Positions 53,365 to 63,174 of a stretch of DNA of 64,000 nucleotides are shown here, in pieces. This DNA is from Flammeovirgaceae bacterium (GTDB lineage: Bacteria > Bacteroidota > Bacteroidia > Cytophagales > Cyclobacteriaceae), in contig JAIYCV010000042.1 in assembly GCA_027487845.1 (NCBI GenBank), positions 496,001 to 560,000 of the forward strand, in the 5' to 3' direction. The stretch's first letter is position 1, and each line of letters begins with the position of its first letter. Below the pieces are notes generated by a model, which did no database searches, had not been told where the DNA came from, and worked only from the letters and a program-made list of their open reading frames with translations. Made by a program: the position numbers and the translations under genes.

Positions 53365-54169
53365 AATTGAAGATGCACAGCAGCTTCCATTCAAGGCGGA
53401 AGAATATAGCCGATTTAAGTTTGGTGATAAAGCTTTTGCAAAGACTTTTGGTGAGGAGTTAGCAAACGATTTTATTAAGGTCCATGCCAACACTTTATTG
53501 GGTGCGCAAGAGTTAGTTGTCGTGCCAAGCCCTTATAATGCAATACCTACAGCATCGGGTTTAATGTCTGTTTTTTTCAAAGAAATTATTAATCAATTTC
53601 TTTATCAAAACAATCGCCCTTTCTTGCTCGAATCTAAAATACACCGCTACAATACCTACAGTGTTGACTACAGCCAATTGAGTTACGATGAGCGACTGAA
53701 GCTAATGGCTTCAGATACGTACCATTTTCATGAATCGTTTCTTAACAACAAAACGTGCTTGTTCTTAGATGACATCCGGGTAACCGGAAGCCATGAACAA
53801 ATAATCAAGAACATGCTAGAAGTGAATAAGCTCAGTGGGGCTTTTATATTTGTTTATTACGCTGCTTTCAATAATAAAAACATTCCACCCAACCTTGAAA
53901 GCTATTTAAATACGTTTTCCATTAAATCTCTTGGCGATGTATGCCAGGTGATCAATTCCCCTTCGTTTTCGCCCACAACACGAATCATAAAATACATTCT
54001 CAATTCTGAACCGAATTTGCTTTTAAGCTATTTGGATAAGATCGATTTAACGATGTTAAAAGAAATTGTTAGGCTCGCCTTACAAAACAATTACCATCAT
54101 ATGCCCGAATACAGGGGTAATTTCTATGCCATTGTACGTTTCACAAAAGGCACTCCGTTCACCAACTGA
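53339..54169 (+). CDS. Phosphoribosyltransferase-like protein (PRTase_1 family)
   Basis: About 276 residues from the ATG at 53339; the longer frame from 53297 reads through the end of the HAD gene. The PRPP-binding loop is TCLFLDDIRVTGSHEQ, with LVVVPSPYNAIPTASG near the N-terminal strand and a long helical C-terminus. Similar proteins with a HAD partner are encoded in Ter stress operons, where they are thought to make a nucleotide-like metabolite. No TerD/TerC genes are nearby. Confidence 0.78.
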   Translation: MYLTFAKHKIEDAQQLPFKAEEYSRFKFGDKAFAKTFGEELANDFIKVHANTLLGAQELVVVPSPYNAIPTASGLMSVFFKEIINQFLYQNNRPFLLESKIHRYNTYSVDYSQLSYDERLKLMASDTYHFHESFLNNKTCLFLDDIRVTGSHEQIIKNMLEVNKLSGAFIFVYYAAFNNKNIPPNLESYLNTFSIKSLGDVCQVINSPSFSPTTRIIKYILNSEPNLLLSYLDKIDLTMLKEIVRLALQNNYHHMPEYRGNFYAIVRFTKGTPFTN

Positions 54170-54177
54170 TGCTAGTT

Positions 54178-54441
54178 CTATGTGTTTTCTTTAAAACTCA
54201 GCTTAAAGTAGAGAAGGGTAGAAGCTAAAATCAGGGTGAACAAATTAGCAACTATAACAGGAATATCGCGCATCATAATGCCGTAGATAAGCCAAAGCAA
54301 TACACCAAAGCAAAAGAACGAAAACATGCCAAGCGAAAGATCTTTAGCTGTTTTGGTCTTCCATGTTTTTATTACTTGGGGTAAAAATGCTATTGTTGTG
54401 CAAGCGCCTGCCACCAGTCCTACTATTTGTGTGTTACCCAT
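54178..54441 (-). CDS. SemiSWEET sugar transporter
   Basis: 87 residues and three helices, the triple-helix-bundle unit of SWEET transporters. The PQ-loop motif is TTIAFLPQVIKTWKTKTAKD near 15-34, with SLGMFSFFCFGVLLWLIYGI as helix 2 and VANLFTLILASTLLYFKL as helix 3. Such proteins dimerise to move small sugars down their gradient. Confidence 0.92.
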   Translation of the reverse strand: MGNTQIVGLVAGACTTIAFLPQVIKTWKTKTAKDLSLGMFSFFCFGVLLWLIYGIMMRDIPVIVANLFTLILASTLLYFKLSFKENT

Positions 54442-54604
54442 TTGTTTGATTTTTTACAAAACTAGCGAGTTTAACTCTTCGCGCGGGTGTTCTGTAATAA
54501 AAGTATCCTCTTTTGTTGGTTCAATCGTTTGTTGAGTTTTTTGTGACGAAATGATTGTTGTTTCCTTCTTTTTCAATAGGTTGAAAAATTATATGGTCTC
54601 TGTT

Positions 54605-56572
54605 ATGAAAAAGCCTTTCCTTCTTCTTCTCTTTCTATTAACATTCTCTGTAGGCAAAGCACAAGAAAATGGGTTTCCTTTTGGAGTCATTAGCACAACG
54701 GATCTGCAAATGGAAAGGTACGAGTTAGACGCTACCGCGGAAGCTGTTGTTCTAAATGAATTTGGCGAAGCCTATTTTGACGAGGGAAAATTGAATGTTG
54801 AGTATCATGCAAAAATCAAGATCCTCACAAAGGAGGGTTTGAAGTACGGCAACTTTAGAATTCCTCTCAGAAAGAATGAATCAAATAAAGAAGAGATAGT
54901 AAAAATTAAGGCTGTAACCCATAATCTAATTGCTGGCAAAATAGAATGGAATGAAATGGATCGGAAAAGCATCTTTTACGAAACAAATTCGCGCTATGCG
55001 GATTTCGTCAAATTTACGCTACCTAATGTCAAAGCAGGTTCTATAATTGAAGTAGCATACACCATCAAGACACCTTTTATTTTGAATCTATGGCCGTGGG
55101 AGTTTCAATCTGAAATACCTAAGAAGCACTCGGAATTTTGGGCAAAAATTCAGGGAAATTACTTGTACAATATTTCGATGAGGGGGCCTTTAGGGCTGTC
55201 AAAAAACGAATCGAGCCTAATCTATTCGTGTTTTAGTTTTGGAAGCAGCCGAGCCGATTGCGCGCTCTACAAGTACGCTATGGATAACATTCCTGCGTTC
55301 AAAGAAGAAGATTACATGACCGCCAAAAGCAATTTCATTGCAGCGATAAATTTTGAGCTCATGGAAATCCGATACTTTGATGGAAGAATTGATAAGGTTA
55401 CACGGGAATGGAAAGACGTGGAAGATGAGTTAATGCAACATAGCGACTTTGGTTCGCAGTTAAAAAAAGCCAAAAATTTGGCTGACGATGCTATTAGCGG
55501 TGTAATTAATTCCGATAGCTCAGATCTCTATAAAGCGCGGAAAATTCTCTCTTGGGTAAGAAATAATTACTCTTGGAATGAAGAGGTGAGGTTGTATTCT
55601 GAATTTGGTGTAAAAAAAGCATGGGAATCCAAAGTAGGAAATTCAGCCGACTTGAATTTTATTTTGTTTGGTTTTTTGCAAAGTGCTGGGCTAAAGCCAA
55701 ATCCAGTTATTTTATCTACGAGAAGCAATGGAAACCCCGTTGCGGATCTCTATCCGGTGTTAAGTGACTACAATTATGTGGTTGTGAGCGTTGAGATAAA
55801 TGGCACTGTGTACCTTTTGGATGCAACAGAAAAGTTTATGCCTTTTGGCTTGTTGCCTACCCGCTGCTTAAACGGGAAAGGCCGCTTGCTCGCTAAAAGT
55901 AAGTCTGACTTTGTCAATTTGAGCGCAACCAAGGGCAAACAAAAACGATTTACCAGCATTATTCTCAAACTTGACGAAAACGGCAATTTTAAAGGAAGCG
56001 TTTTCATTACATATTCAGATTATGATGGAGCAGCACGGAGGCGACAGCTTTCAGCATTTTCTAGCAACGAAGAACGGATTCAGTTTGCGCAAAAAGAGTG
56101 GTCTCGTGTGCAAGTAAGGAGCTACACAAATGAAAATTTATTGGAGGTAGAGAAACCACTTACCGAAAAACTAGAAATTGAGTTTGAGGCAGAGGTTGAA
56201 AAACCTAGACAACTCTATTTCAATCCGTTTATCGCTGATCGTTGGGACGAAAATCCTTTTAAGTCAAATGAAAGGTCTTTCCCCGTTGATTTCGGGGCAC
56301 CACTTCAAAAAATCACATCGCTAGTTATCGAGATGCCTAGCAATTACAAGGTGGACGATTTACCGAATTCTGTTGCATTAGGGTTGCCCAATGAAGGTGG
56401 AAAATTTTTGTTAGCAACCGGCAAAACAGATAAAAATGTTACTTTTAGAAGTACATTAGTCCTGAATAGAGGTATTTACAATTCTCAAGAGTACCATTAT
56501 TTGAAGGAGTTATTCAGCCGAATTATTCAAATAGAGCAAGCCGATTTGGTTTTTCTTAAATCAGAAAAATAA
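54605..56572 (+). CDS. Exported DUF3857/transglutaminase-fold protein, catalytic Cys replaced
   Basis: About 655 residues from the ATG at 54605, which begins a clean signal peptide (KKPFLLLLFLLTFSVGKAQ); an upstream ATG at 54551 is less likely. The DUF3857 N-terminal beta domain is followed by a transglutaminase-like core (ILSWVRNNYSWNEEVRLYSE, then SKVGNSADLNFILFGFLQSA). The position of the catalytic Cys in typical members (GDCKD) is Ser in GNSAD, so this may be a non-catalytic member or a variant family. It converges on the HAMP-GAF gene 4 bases away. Confidence 0.85.
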   Translation: MKKPFLLLLFLLTFSVGKAQENGFPFGVISTTDLQMERYELDATAEAVVLNEFGEAYFDEGKLNVEYHAKIKILTKEGLKYGNFRIPLRKNESNKEEIVKIKAVTHNLIAGKIEWNEMDRKSIFYETNSRYADFVKFTLPNVKAGSIIEVAYTIKTPFILNLWPWEFQSEIPKKHSEFWAKIQGNYLYNISMRGPLGLSKNESSLIYSCFSFGSSRADCALYKYAMDNIPAFKEEDYMTAKSNFIAAINFELMEIRYFDGRIDKVTREWKDVEDELMQHSDFGSQLKKAKNLADDAISGVINSDSSDLYKARKILSWVRNNYSWNEEVRLYSEFGVKKAWESKVGNSADLNFILFGFLQSAGLKPNPVILSTRSNGNPVADLYPVLSDYNYVVVSVEINGTVYLLDATEKFMPFGLLPTRCLNGKGRLLAKSKSDFVNLSATKGKQKRFTSIILKLDENGNFKGSVFITYSDYDGAARRRQLSAFSSNEERIQFAQKEWSRVQVRSYTNENLLEVEKPLTEKLEIEFEAEVEKPRQLYFNPFIADRWDENPFKSNERSFPVDFGAPLQKITSLVIEMPSNYKVDDLPNSVALGLPNEGGKFLLATGKTDKNVTFRSTLVLNRGIYNSQEYHYLKELFSRIIQIEQADLVFLKSEK

Positions 56573-56576
56573 AAGA

Positions 56577-58424
56577 CTAACTAGCTTGTAACTCCAGTTT
56601 TTGCTTAAGTGACACTATTTGCATTTCTAGTTCCTGTTTTTGCCTTGTCATTTCCTCTTGTGTTGCTTGAAGTTCTTCCGCATTTTGGCGCATTTCCTCC
56701 TCTTGCTGCGATAATACTTCTGCCCTCTCTTGCGACTCCCTCAATAATTGTTTTGTCTGCGAGGCGTTTTGCTTATTAAAAATTAAGGAGGCAATGCTTT
56801 CCGATATTTTCTCTACAAATTCTATTTTAAACTGTTCAATGATATGAAAGGAGGCCAATTCCATAATCCCTAAAATTTGGTTACGCTGCTTGATGGGTAT
56901 TATAAGAACGTTCTTTGGAGTAGCTTCACCGAGGCCCGAAGTTATTTTCACATAATCCCTTGGAATCTCTTTTAGGTAAATTGTCTGACCTTCGAGCGCA
57001 CACTGGCCGACCAGGCCTTGACCTATCTCAATTGCGTCATCTATGAATTTCTTTTTGCCGTAAGCGTAGGTAGCAATTCGGAGAAGCCTCTTCTCTTCAA
57101 CTATAAATAACGCTCCTTGGTTTACCTCGAGGTATTTTATAATCAAAGCAAGAATTTTATCTGCTAAAGAAGAAATGTCTTCGGATTCGTTTTTGATAAT
57201 TTCAGAAAACTTTGCGGCTCCTTCGTTTGCCCAATTGATCTTTTGCTGTCGTTCTTCACCTTCACTTAGCTTTAGTTGCATTTGGATGATCGATTTAGCT
57301 AATACGTCATTATCAAATCGTTCATCATATTTTGCTTTTAGATCGCCTTCGCCCATTTTGAAGGCAAACGTTGTTGCCGCTTGAAGTCGCTCTAGAAATT
57401 GGTTCAAAGCCATTTTCGTCTGGCCTATTTCTTCGGTTGTTCGAATGGACAGTTTTTCCGGAAATGCGCCACTTGCTAAATTCTGCATCGCGTTTCTTAT
57501 CTCCTTAATTGCCTTTGTTATTAGGTCTGCATAAAATACGGCCAAAAATATGCCGGCTATAAGTTGAAGCCCAAAAATGATCCAGAGTCCGAACATAATT
57601 TGCGTTGTTTGGTTTTCGCTTCTTGTCTTCAAGGTTGCTCCAAATGATGCGAGCGGTGCTTTTAGATCTATTAACCGCTTATCTAATTCGCCCCTTTTAC
57701 CATCTTGCGGCTTTAGCCCTATTTGGGTCTCAATCTCCACCACATTTAGAAACTCGGCTTTATAATTTTCGAGGTTGTTCAAAACATCGCTGGTACGAGA
57801 ATCTTTTATCTGTAGAACTGTTAGTCTGAATCTTTCTGCGTTTTCGATAAACTCAGCTTTGTATTTTATGTCTTTTCGCAAGAAAAAGTCTTTTTCATTT
57901 CGCCTCAAGGTTAGCAATTGCGCCTTGTCAAACTTGATTTCACTTTCTTCTATTTTGTGTACTGCTTTTCTAAGAGCACCTTCTAGCCCATAATCTTTGA
58001 ACCCGCGCTTTCTCAACAATTGTTTAAGGGAATCGAAACCCATTTGGATCGATAGTAATGCCGTTTGAATATTCTGAACGCTGTTTTCCGAGCTGGTTGT
58101 GTCGTTGAAATTTTGCTTCAGTTCTTTTAATATCGAAAGCGACATAAGACTATTTTCATCATACGTTTCAATGTACTTGCTCTGGCCAAGCTCTTGGAAA
58201 TCGTTCTCCTTGTAACCTTCATATATAAATTCCTTTATCGCAAATTCTTGGGATTGAATACAGAGTTTCAGTATTTCTACTTTTTCATTTACATCCTTGT
58301 TATCAATAATTCGATTAATGGAATTCAGCGATAGAACGATAAGTAGAACCGAGAAGAGCAAAATAGATCCAAAAGCAGCCAGTAGTTTTGCCCTTATCTT
58401 TAGTCCAAGAAGCCAATTTTTCAT
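56577..58424 (-). CDS. Membrane sensor protein: HBM-like sensor, HAMP, GAF, coiled coil
   Basis: About 615 residues from the ATG at 58424. TM1 (LLAAFGSILLFSVLLIVLSL) is followed by a ~240-residue extracytoplasmic helical domain with the LRRNEKDFFLR signature seen in helical bimodular sensor domains, TM2 (FGLWIIFGLQLIAGIFLAVF), a HAMP domain, a GAF domain (NQGALFIVEEKRLLRIATYA to GIMELASFHII) and a C-terminal coiled coil. There is no kinase, phosphatase or cyclase domain in this chain. The protein is probably part of a two-component or chemosensory pathway with its partners elsewhere. Confidence 0.88.
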   Translation of the reverse strand: MKNWLLGLKIRAKLLAAFGSILLFSVLLIVLSLNSINRIIDNKDVNEKVEILKLCIQSQEFAIKEFIYEGYKENDFQELGQSKYIETYDENSLMSLSILKELKQNFNDTTSSENSVQNIQTALLSIQMGFDSLKQLLRKRGFKDYGLEGALRKAVHKIEESEIKFDKAQLLTLRRNEKDFFLRKDIKYKAEFIENAERFRLTVLQIKDSRTSDVLNNLENYKAEFLNVVEIETQIGLKPQDGKRGELDKRLIDLKAPLASFGATLKTRSENQTTQIMFGLWIIFGLQLIAGIFLAVFYADLITKAIKEIRNAMQNLASGAFPEKLSIRTTEEIGQTKMALNQFLERLQAATTFAFKMGEGDLKAKYDERFDNDVLAKSIIQMQLKLSEGEERQQKINWANEGAAKFSEIIKNESEDISSLADKILALIIKYLEVNQGALFIVEEKRLLRIATYAYGKKKFIDDAIEIGQGLVGQCALEGQTIYLKEIPRDYVKITSGLGEATPKNVLIIPIKQRNQILGIMELASFHIIEQFKIEFVEKISESIASLIFNKQNASQTKQLLRESQERAEVLSQQEEEMRQNAEELQATQEEMTRQKQELEMQIVSLKQKLELQAS

Positions 58425-58494
58425 TTGTTTACAAATAATAAACAAAGAACGGATTCGACCAGCAAGCTTGCTGGATGCGAAGGTTATTGTTTTG

Positions 58495-60381
58495 TTAATT
58501 TATGGAATTTGCGTTTGTAAAATCGCCACGCAGCTCCCGGTAACGTTTACGTGCCTCAGAAGCATAAACACTGCCTGGGTATTTGGATAGAAAGTCGCGA
58601 TAGATTTCCATTGCCTCCGACTTTTTGTTTAAGTGCTGTTCGAAAACCTCCGCTTCTAAAAAATAGGCATCATCAGAAAGCACATCCTGAGAATAAAATT
58701 TTGTTATCATTCGAAGCACCGAAATGGTCTTTTCGAAATCACCTTGCTTTAACAAAGTATTTGCTTCGAGCCAATATATGTCATCTAATAACGTGGAGCT
58801 TTTCATTCTCAAAGAGTCGCCATCTCCTTCTATTTTTTTAAGCGCATCTAGTTTTGTTATGGCTACATCTAGCTTATTTTGATTGAGTAGCATTTCAATT
58901 GAGGCGTACTCTTTTAGGGAAGTGGCCAGTGTGTCTGAAGCTGTATTTTCCTTTATCCGAAGGCTCAGCTCAAGTGCATCGTTCGCAATTTCTCTCGATG
59001 TTGCTTTTTTTAGAATGTCTAGATGCTCTTCGGCCAATTTAAAGTCGCCAATGAAATAAGATAGTTTTGCGTTTTTAAGTTTTGCATCATAACCCAACAC
59101 GGTTTCTTTATTGGTTTTCTCAACCTGCGAGTAAAGCAATGAAGCCTCCCATGGCTCGTATTTAAAGAGGTATAGATCCCCTAACTCCAGTTTGCATTTA
59201 GATTTTAACAAAGGCGAGTTAACTTTTGGATTCGCTACTAGACTTGTTAATATTGAAATTGCTTTCTCCTTGTCATCAAGATAGTAAGCAAAAAGAAGTG
59301 CTTTGTTTTCAATTGCTTCAAACGAATTAGGGTTATCTGGGTAAGTTTCTATGAACTTGTCGTAGCTCGCTATCATTGATCGCACAGAATCTATTTTGAC
59401 TGGCAATTGTTCTTTCAGCCTAGCTTCTTTTGTTTTTAAAAGACCTAGTCGAGCCGAGAGAAAACTGCTCGTGTTAGCGTACTCCTTCATCACAAAAGTG
59501 TAAGCCTTTTCAGCCGCTTCATAACTTTTATTGTTAAAAGCTATTTGAGCTATTTCAAGGGTTTTACTGGTTTCCTTTTTGAATCGTTTGTCAAATGCCC
59601 TAGCTTGGACAAAAGCACCTAAAAAATTTCTTTGTTGGAGATTTACCCATATTAAAAGCTCCGCGTAGTTTTCGTTGTCGGCAGAACTTTGAACTTTTAA
59701 ATAAAGCTGTCCTTCTAATGCTTGTAATTCTTCTGGCTTGGTAAGCAGCACCTGAAGGAGATTTTTTATGTAACCTAAATTTCCTGGCGTTTGAGCAATG
59801 TAGTTTAGATACTCATTCACCATTTCGTTGTTTTTACCGCTAAGCCTGAAGAGATTGGCCAATTCCAGCGTAAAAATTGTTGGTGTGTTGCTTGTTTCCC
59901 TGGCTTGTTGTAGTGCATCGATGGAATAGGCGATGAGATTGTTTGTTAAGAGATAGTCTGAAATTTGCTTTAACCTGGCTATATCTTGTGATGATTGGCG
60001 GATTAAATTTTTCAAGTACCTGTTTGATTTGGGAAGATCACCTTGGCGTTGATAGATAATTCCAAGATCAAGTTGATAGGTCAGTTTATTTTCATTTCGG
60101 AGCAAACGGTCGACATAAGTCTCAGCGTCTTTAAACATCGATTGGTCAAGTAGTAAGTTGAGATAATCATTGTGTATGAAGGGTATGTTTTCATTTTTTT
60201 TTGCTAGCTGTTTATAACTGTCTATCGCTTTTTGTTTTTGGCCTTTCAGCAAATATTCGTTGGCAATTTGAATCTCTGTTAGGTCCTGTGCAAATGTGGC
60301 CGTTGGATAAGTTGTAATCCACACTAACATTACTTGTATTAATCTATTGATTATTAATTTTTTGTTATAGTTATTAGGCAT
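58495..60381 (-). CDS. TPR-repeat exported protein
   Basis: About 628 residues from the ATG at 60381; a longer frame to 60483 has an AC-rich, non-signal N-terminus and is less likely. The N-terminal signal (LIQVMLVWITTYPTATFAQD) is followed by TPR repeats, such as ANEYLLKGQKQKAIDSYKQL, QLDLGIIYQRQGDLPKSNRY and YFLEAEVFEQHLNKKSEAME. Such proteins usually scaffold envelope complexes. The HAMP-GAF gene lies 70 bases downstream and the Ig-like lipoprotein gene upstream, all on the same strand. Confidence 0.85.
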   Translation of the reverse strand: MPNNYNKKLIINRLIQVMLVWITTYPTATFAQDLTEIQIANEYLLKGQKQKAIDSYKQLAKKNENIPFIHNDYLNLLLDQSMFKDAETYVDRLLRNENKLTYQLDLGIIYQRQGDLPKSNRYLKNLIRQSSQDIARLKQISDYLLTNNLIAYSIDALQQARETSNTPTIFTLELANLFRLSGKNNEMVNEYLNYIAQTPGNLGYIKNLLQVLLTKPEELQALEGQLYLKVQSSADNENYAELLIWVNLQQRNFLGAFVQARAFDKRFKKETSKTLEIAQIAFNNKSYEAAEKAYTFVMKEYANTSSFLSARLGLLKTKEARLKEQLPVKIDSVRSMIASYDKFIETYPDNPNSFEAIENKALLFAYYLDDKEKAISILTSLVANPKVNSPLLKSKCKLELGDLYLFKYEPWEASLLYSQVEKTNKETVLGYDAKLKNAKLSYFIGDFKLAEEHLDILKKATSREIANDALELSLRIKENTASDTLATSLKEYASIEMLLNQNKLDVAITKLDALKKIEGDGDSLRMKSSTLLDDIYWLEANTLLKQGDFEKTISVLRMITKFYSQDVLSDDAYFLEAEVFEQHLNKKSEAMEIYRDFLSKYPGSVYASEARKRYRELRGDFTNANSIN

Positions 60382-60624
60382 GTGGAAATGTGGGTATTTT
60401 TTTTCGTGAACTATTTGTGGTTGGTTTGTGGGTAATAGTGGGGTTTGTAGTGTTTTGTTGCTGGTTTGGAGGTTGTTGTTCACAATTTGTTGCGGTGTAC
60501 TTTGGTCTTTTGGGTTGTAAACATGTTGGCTTGTTTGATCGGTTGTTAGTACTTTTTCGATTGAGGGCTTTTTTTTGGTTTGGTTTGTTTTGTTAACTGG
60601 AAAAAAAACTTTTACACAATTTGT
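60382..60624. other. Non-coding, strongly G+T-rich (plus strand) intergenic region
   Basis: About 240 bases with many G and T and few C on the plus strand. One sequence, TGTGGGTAA (60427-60435), is one base from the DnaA-box consensus TGTGGATAA, and weaker matches are nearby. No ORF with protein-like composition is seen. It marks the start of the skewed region. Confidence 0.45.
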
Positions 60625-62292
60625 TCAGAATTGGATTTTGATAGGTCCTACTTCCCAGTTCTCTCTAATCGGGATAACGAATTTTTTGTCTGAGCCGATG
60701 AAGAAAAAGGTTTTTTCAGGCTCTTCGCGTTTTAAAATGTTCCCGAAGTCCCATTTTTGGTTTGCGTTTGTGTCTAGTGTAATTCGTATTTTGTATTCAC
60801 CGTTGAGGTGGGTGAAAGTGTGTTTTTTCTCGTTTAGAAAGGAGCCAACAACTTCGTTCGAAGAGTTTATTAATTCGATGATGTAATTTTTTTCATCGGT
60901 TTTGACGTCTAGATGCAGCAGCCCTGTATTGGTGGTGTGTCTGGTTGGGAGGTTGATTTTTTGACTTTTTGATGAGTCGCGGTGGATTGATATGGCGAAG
61001 CCTTTCCCCAATAACAATGCTGGTTTTGCAGGTTGTTGTCTCCTAAGCGGTTGTCGAGTGGTGGCTGTTAGCGGCTTTGGAGAGAGTAGGGCTGTGTCAA
61101 TTTTAGTTGAAATTGAGAATTTCTTTGTTTTCTGGTTGTAGCTAATTTGATTTTCCTTGAACGATATTTTTGTTGTGGAGTCTATTTGGATGTAGATACT
61201 GTCTTGGTTGAATTTGGCTGTTGGCAGGTTTGTTTTGCCACGTAGCTCTAAAATTCCGGTTTCAAAGTCCATTGTTGGCGGTTCGGTAGACAAACTAAAT
61301 ACTTGTTTTATGGCTTTGATATTGGTTTGTTTTATGTAGATAAGCGAGTCGAAGTGTTGTTTCAAACTGTCCGTTGCTTTAACGTGTATCTTTGTGCTAT
61401 CATTCGTTGATGTTGATTCGTCATAATGGAGTTGTATTTCGGTGAAATTGTCGCCAAAACTTGTGAAAACGGTGTTTGGGAGGTCTGATACCGAATAGTC
61501 TGTGAGGTTTTTGTTGAATCTGAGTGTTGTTGCTTTGGTTGTTGAGCGGTTGCTGTTTAGTTTTATTGGGCGGCTATCTACTTGAATTAGACTTAGTTGT
61601 ATCGAATCGTTTTTTTGTCTTATTTTGATAGGCTTGGCTTTGAAGCCGTATTTCTCGTTGGTGCTCTCGATTTTTAAGTTTTTGTTTTTGTCTTCATATG
61701 CGTATACGTAGTAGTCTCCGGCCTTCAGGTTTGTTATTTTAAAATTGCCCTTTTTGTCTGTCTTTGTGAAATAGGTGGAGTGGTCAGTAAATATCTCGAA
61801 AGTATCGGATGCATATAGTGCAACAGTAATGTTTTCGGGGATTGTCTCTTTTCTCGATTCCGCAACGCTGCCGGTGATGAACAAAGAGTCTATGGTGTTA
61901 CCTGTGCTGAATGCCAAGTGAAGGTCTTCGGTGGGATTGCTTTCGGTTATGTCCTGAATTGATTCTCTAAAAAGTATGTTGTATGTGGTTGAGTCATGCC
62001 ATAGGGCGGGTGGTTCAATTGTTATTTTGTTTGCTGTAGCGGCGTACTTTATGTCTTTTCCAGGTGAGGGTGTAATTATTATTTGCTCTTTTGGATCTTT
62101 TAGTTTTACGTCCTCTGAAAAAAGCAGTTCTATTTTTTTGCCCTTGAAGTTGGTTTGGTTTGCGTTTGGGGTTGATTTCAAAAGAACAGGCTTGGTTACG
62201 TCCTTTGGTCCACCTTCTGGGGTTGTTTGTCTTGCGCAGTTCGAAAAAATTATTGTTGTAATTGCCGCTAAAAGGACGTTGGTTGGTTTCAT
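60625..62292 (-). CDS. Ig-like domain lipoprotein (SbsA/Big_5 type)
   Basis: 555 residues with a lipobox (TIIFSNCARQ, Cys19). The N-terminal domain is an SbsA-like Ig domain (KPVLLKSTPNANQTNFKGKK and KDPKEQIIITPSPGKDI), and a carboxypeptidase-like beta domain (GNFKITNLKAGDYYVYAYED) lies near 190. Strikingly rich in Thr, Asn and Lys, which follows from the AC-rich coding strand. Homologues in Bacteroidota are surface lipoproteins of unknown role. It overlaps the methyltransferase gene by 4 bases. Confidence 0.85.
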   Translation of the reverse strand: MKPTNVLLAAITTIIFSNCARQTTPEGGPKDVTKPVLLKSTPNANQTNFKGKKIELLFSEDVKLKDPKEQIIITPSPGKDIKYAATANKITIEPPALWHDSTTYNILFRESIQDITESNPTEDLHLAFSTGNTIDSLFITGSVAESRKETIPENITVALYASDTFEIFTDHSTYFTKTDKKGNFKITNLKAGDYYVYAYEDKNKNLKIESTNEKYGFKAKPIKIRQKNDSIQLSLIQVDSRPIKLNSNRSTTKATTLRFNKNLTDYSVSDLPNTVFTSFGDNFTEIQLHYDESTSTNDSTKIHVKATDSLKQHFDSLIYIKQTNIKAIKQVFSLSTEPPTMDFETGILELRGKTNLPTAKFNQDSIYIQIDSTTKISFKENQISYNQKTKKFSISTKIDTALLSPKPLTATTRQPLRRQQPAKPALLLGKGFAISIHRDSSKSQKINLPTRHTTNTGLLHLDVKTDEKNYIIELINSSNEVVGSFLNEKKHTFTHLNGEYKIRITLDTNANQKWDFGNILKREEPEKTFFFIGSDKKFVIPIRENWEVGPIKIQF

Positions 62293-63173
62293 CTTGGTTT
62301 CGCGATATATATTAGGCTGGAATATTCGGTCGTTTTTTTTGCGCTCCTGTTAGATAACAGCCCATTTTTGATGGCCTTTAGAAAGTTTATTACTTTGTTT
62401 CCGGGCGTGTACTTGCTGCTTAGAATTGAGACGTAGTAGGAATCTAGTTTCAATGGAATAATTTTTTTGACCTGTAATCCAGCTTTTTCTAGTACGTTTG
62501 ACATTGTTGTCTGGTCGAAATGCCAGAGGTGTCTCGGCAGGTCGTATGCAGCCCAATATTGTCCGTAGTGTTTTGCGTCATAGCTTTTGTGATTTGGTAC
62601 TGCGATGAGTAGCGTTCCTTTAGGGCTCAAGTATGTTTTGAGGGTTTCAATGGTGGTTGCTAAGTCTGGCAAGTGTTCCAAAACGTGCCAAACGGTAATC
62701 ATATCGAAATTTCTTTCGGTGATTGATCGAAGGTTGGAGGCCACCACTTGGCCTAGTTTTGCCGTGGCGTCTTCCCTCGCTTTGGTTGATGGCTCGACTC
62801 CGAATATCCGGTATCCTTTGCCTTTACAAGTTAGTAGGAAATCCCCTGTGCCGCAGCCATAGTCCATAATAGATCCTTTCTCGCCTATTGCCTCGCTGAC
62901 GATTTTGGTTTTCCATTGTAGAGAGAACACCCTTGCTAGTTTGTAAGCGTTGTAAAATAACGATGAATTTTTTCCACCGTGAGATAAGTAATTGTCTGAT
63001 TGATAGTATGTTGGTGTTTCCGAGTCAGATGGGATAGGGTTGGTGAAGGTGATGCCACAACTGTTGCACCTATCTATATTAAATTCTGTTGAGGTTAGGA
63101 AGTAGTCTTTGCTTGCTAAGACTCTTACTACGTTTTGACTTGAACAGAAAGGGCAGTTTGTTAAAGTTGTCAT
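62289..63173 (-). CDS. Class I SAM-dependent methyltransferase with N-terminal zinc ribbon
   Basis: 294 residues. Residues 8-42 form a two-CxxC zinc ribbon (CPFCSSQNVV and CNSCGITFTNPIP). The methyltransferase domain has GSIMDYGCGTGDFLLTCKGK (motif I) and ITVWHVLEHLPDLATTIET. The architecture is that of Methyltransf_23-like proteins with a rubredoxin-like head, commonly in sugar or cell-surface pathways. It is 2 bases from the mnmG stop and overlaps the lipoprotein gene, so the three are probably co-transcribed. Confidence 0.88.
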   Translation of the reverse strand: MTTLTNCPFCSSQNVVRVLASKDYFLTSTEFNIDRCNSCGITFTNPIPSDSETPTYYQSDNYLSHGGKNSSLFYNAYKLARVFSLQWKTKIVSEAIGEKGSIMDYGCGTGDFLLTCKGKGYRIFGVEPSTKAREDATAKLGQVVASNLRSITERNFDMITVWHVLEHLPDLATTIETLKTYLSPKGTLLIAVPNHKSYDAKHYGQYWAAYDLPRHLWHFDQTTMSNVLEKAGLQVKKIIPLKLDSYYVSILSSKYTPGNKVINFLKAIKNGLLSNRSAKKTTEYSSLIYIAKPR

Positions 63174-63174
63174 T

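Noticed and set aside
60427-60435. Replication origin at the DnaA-box-like sequence
   Set aside because: Only one good box match was found, with no AT-rich unwinding element or dnaA gene. It is kept as a skew observation, not called as an origin.
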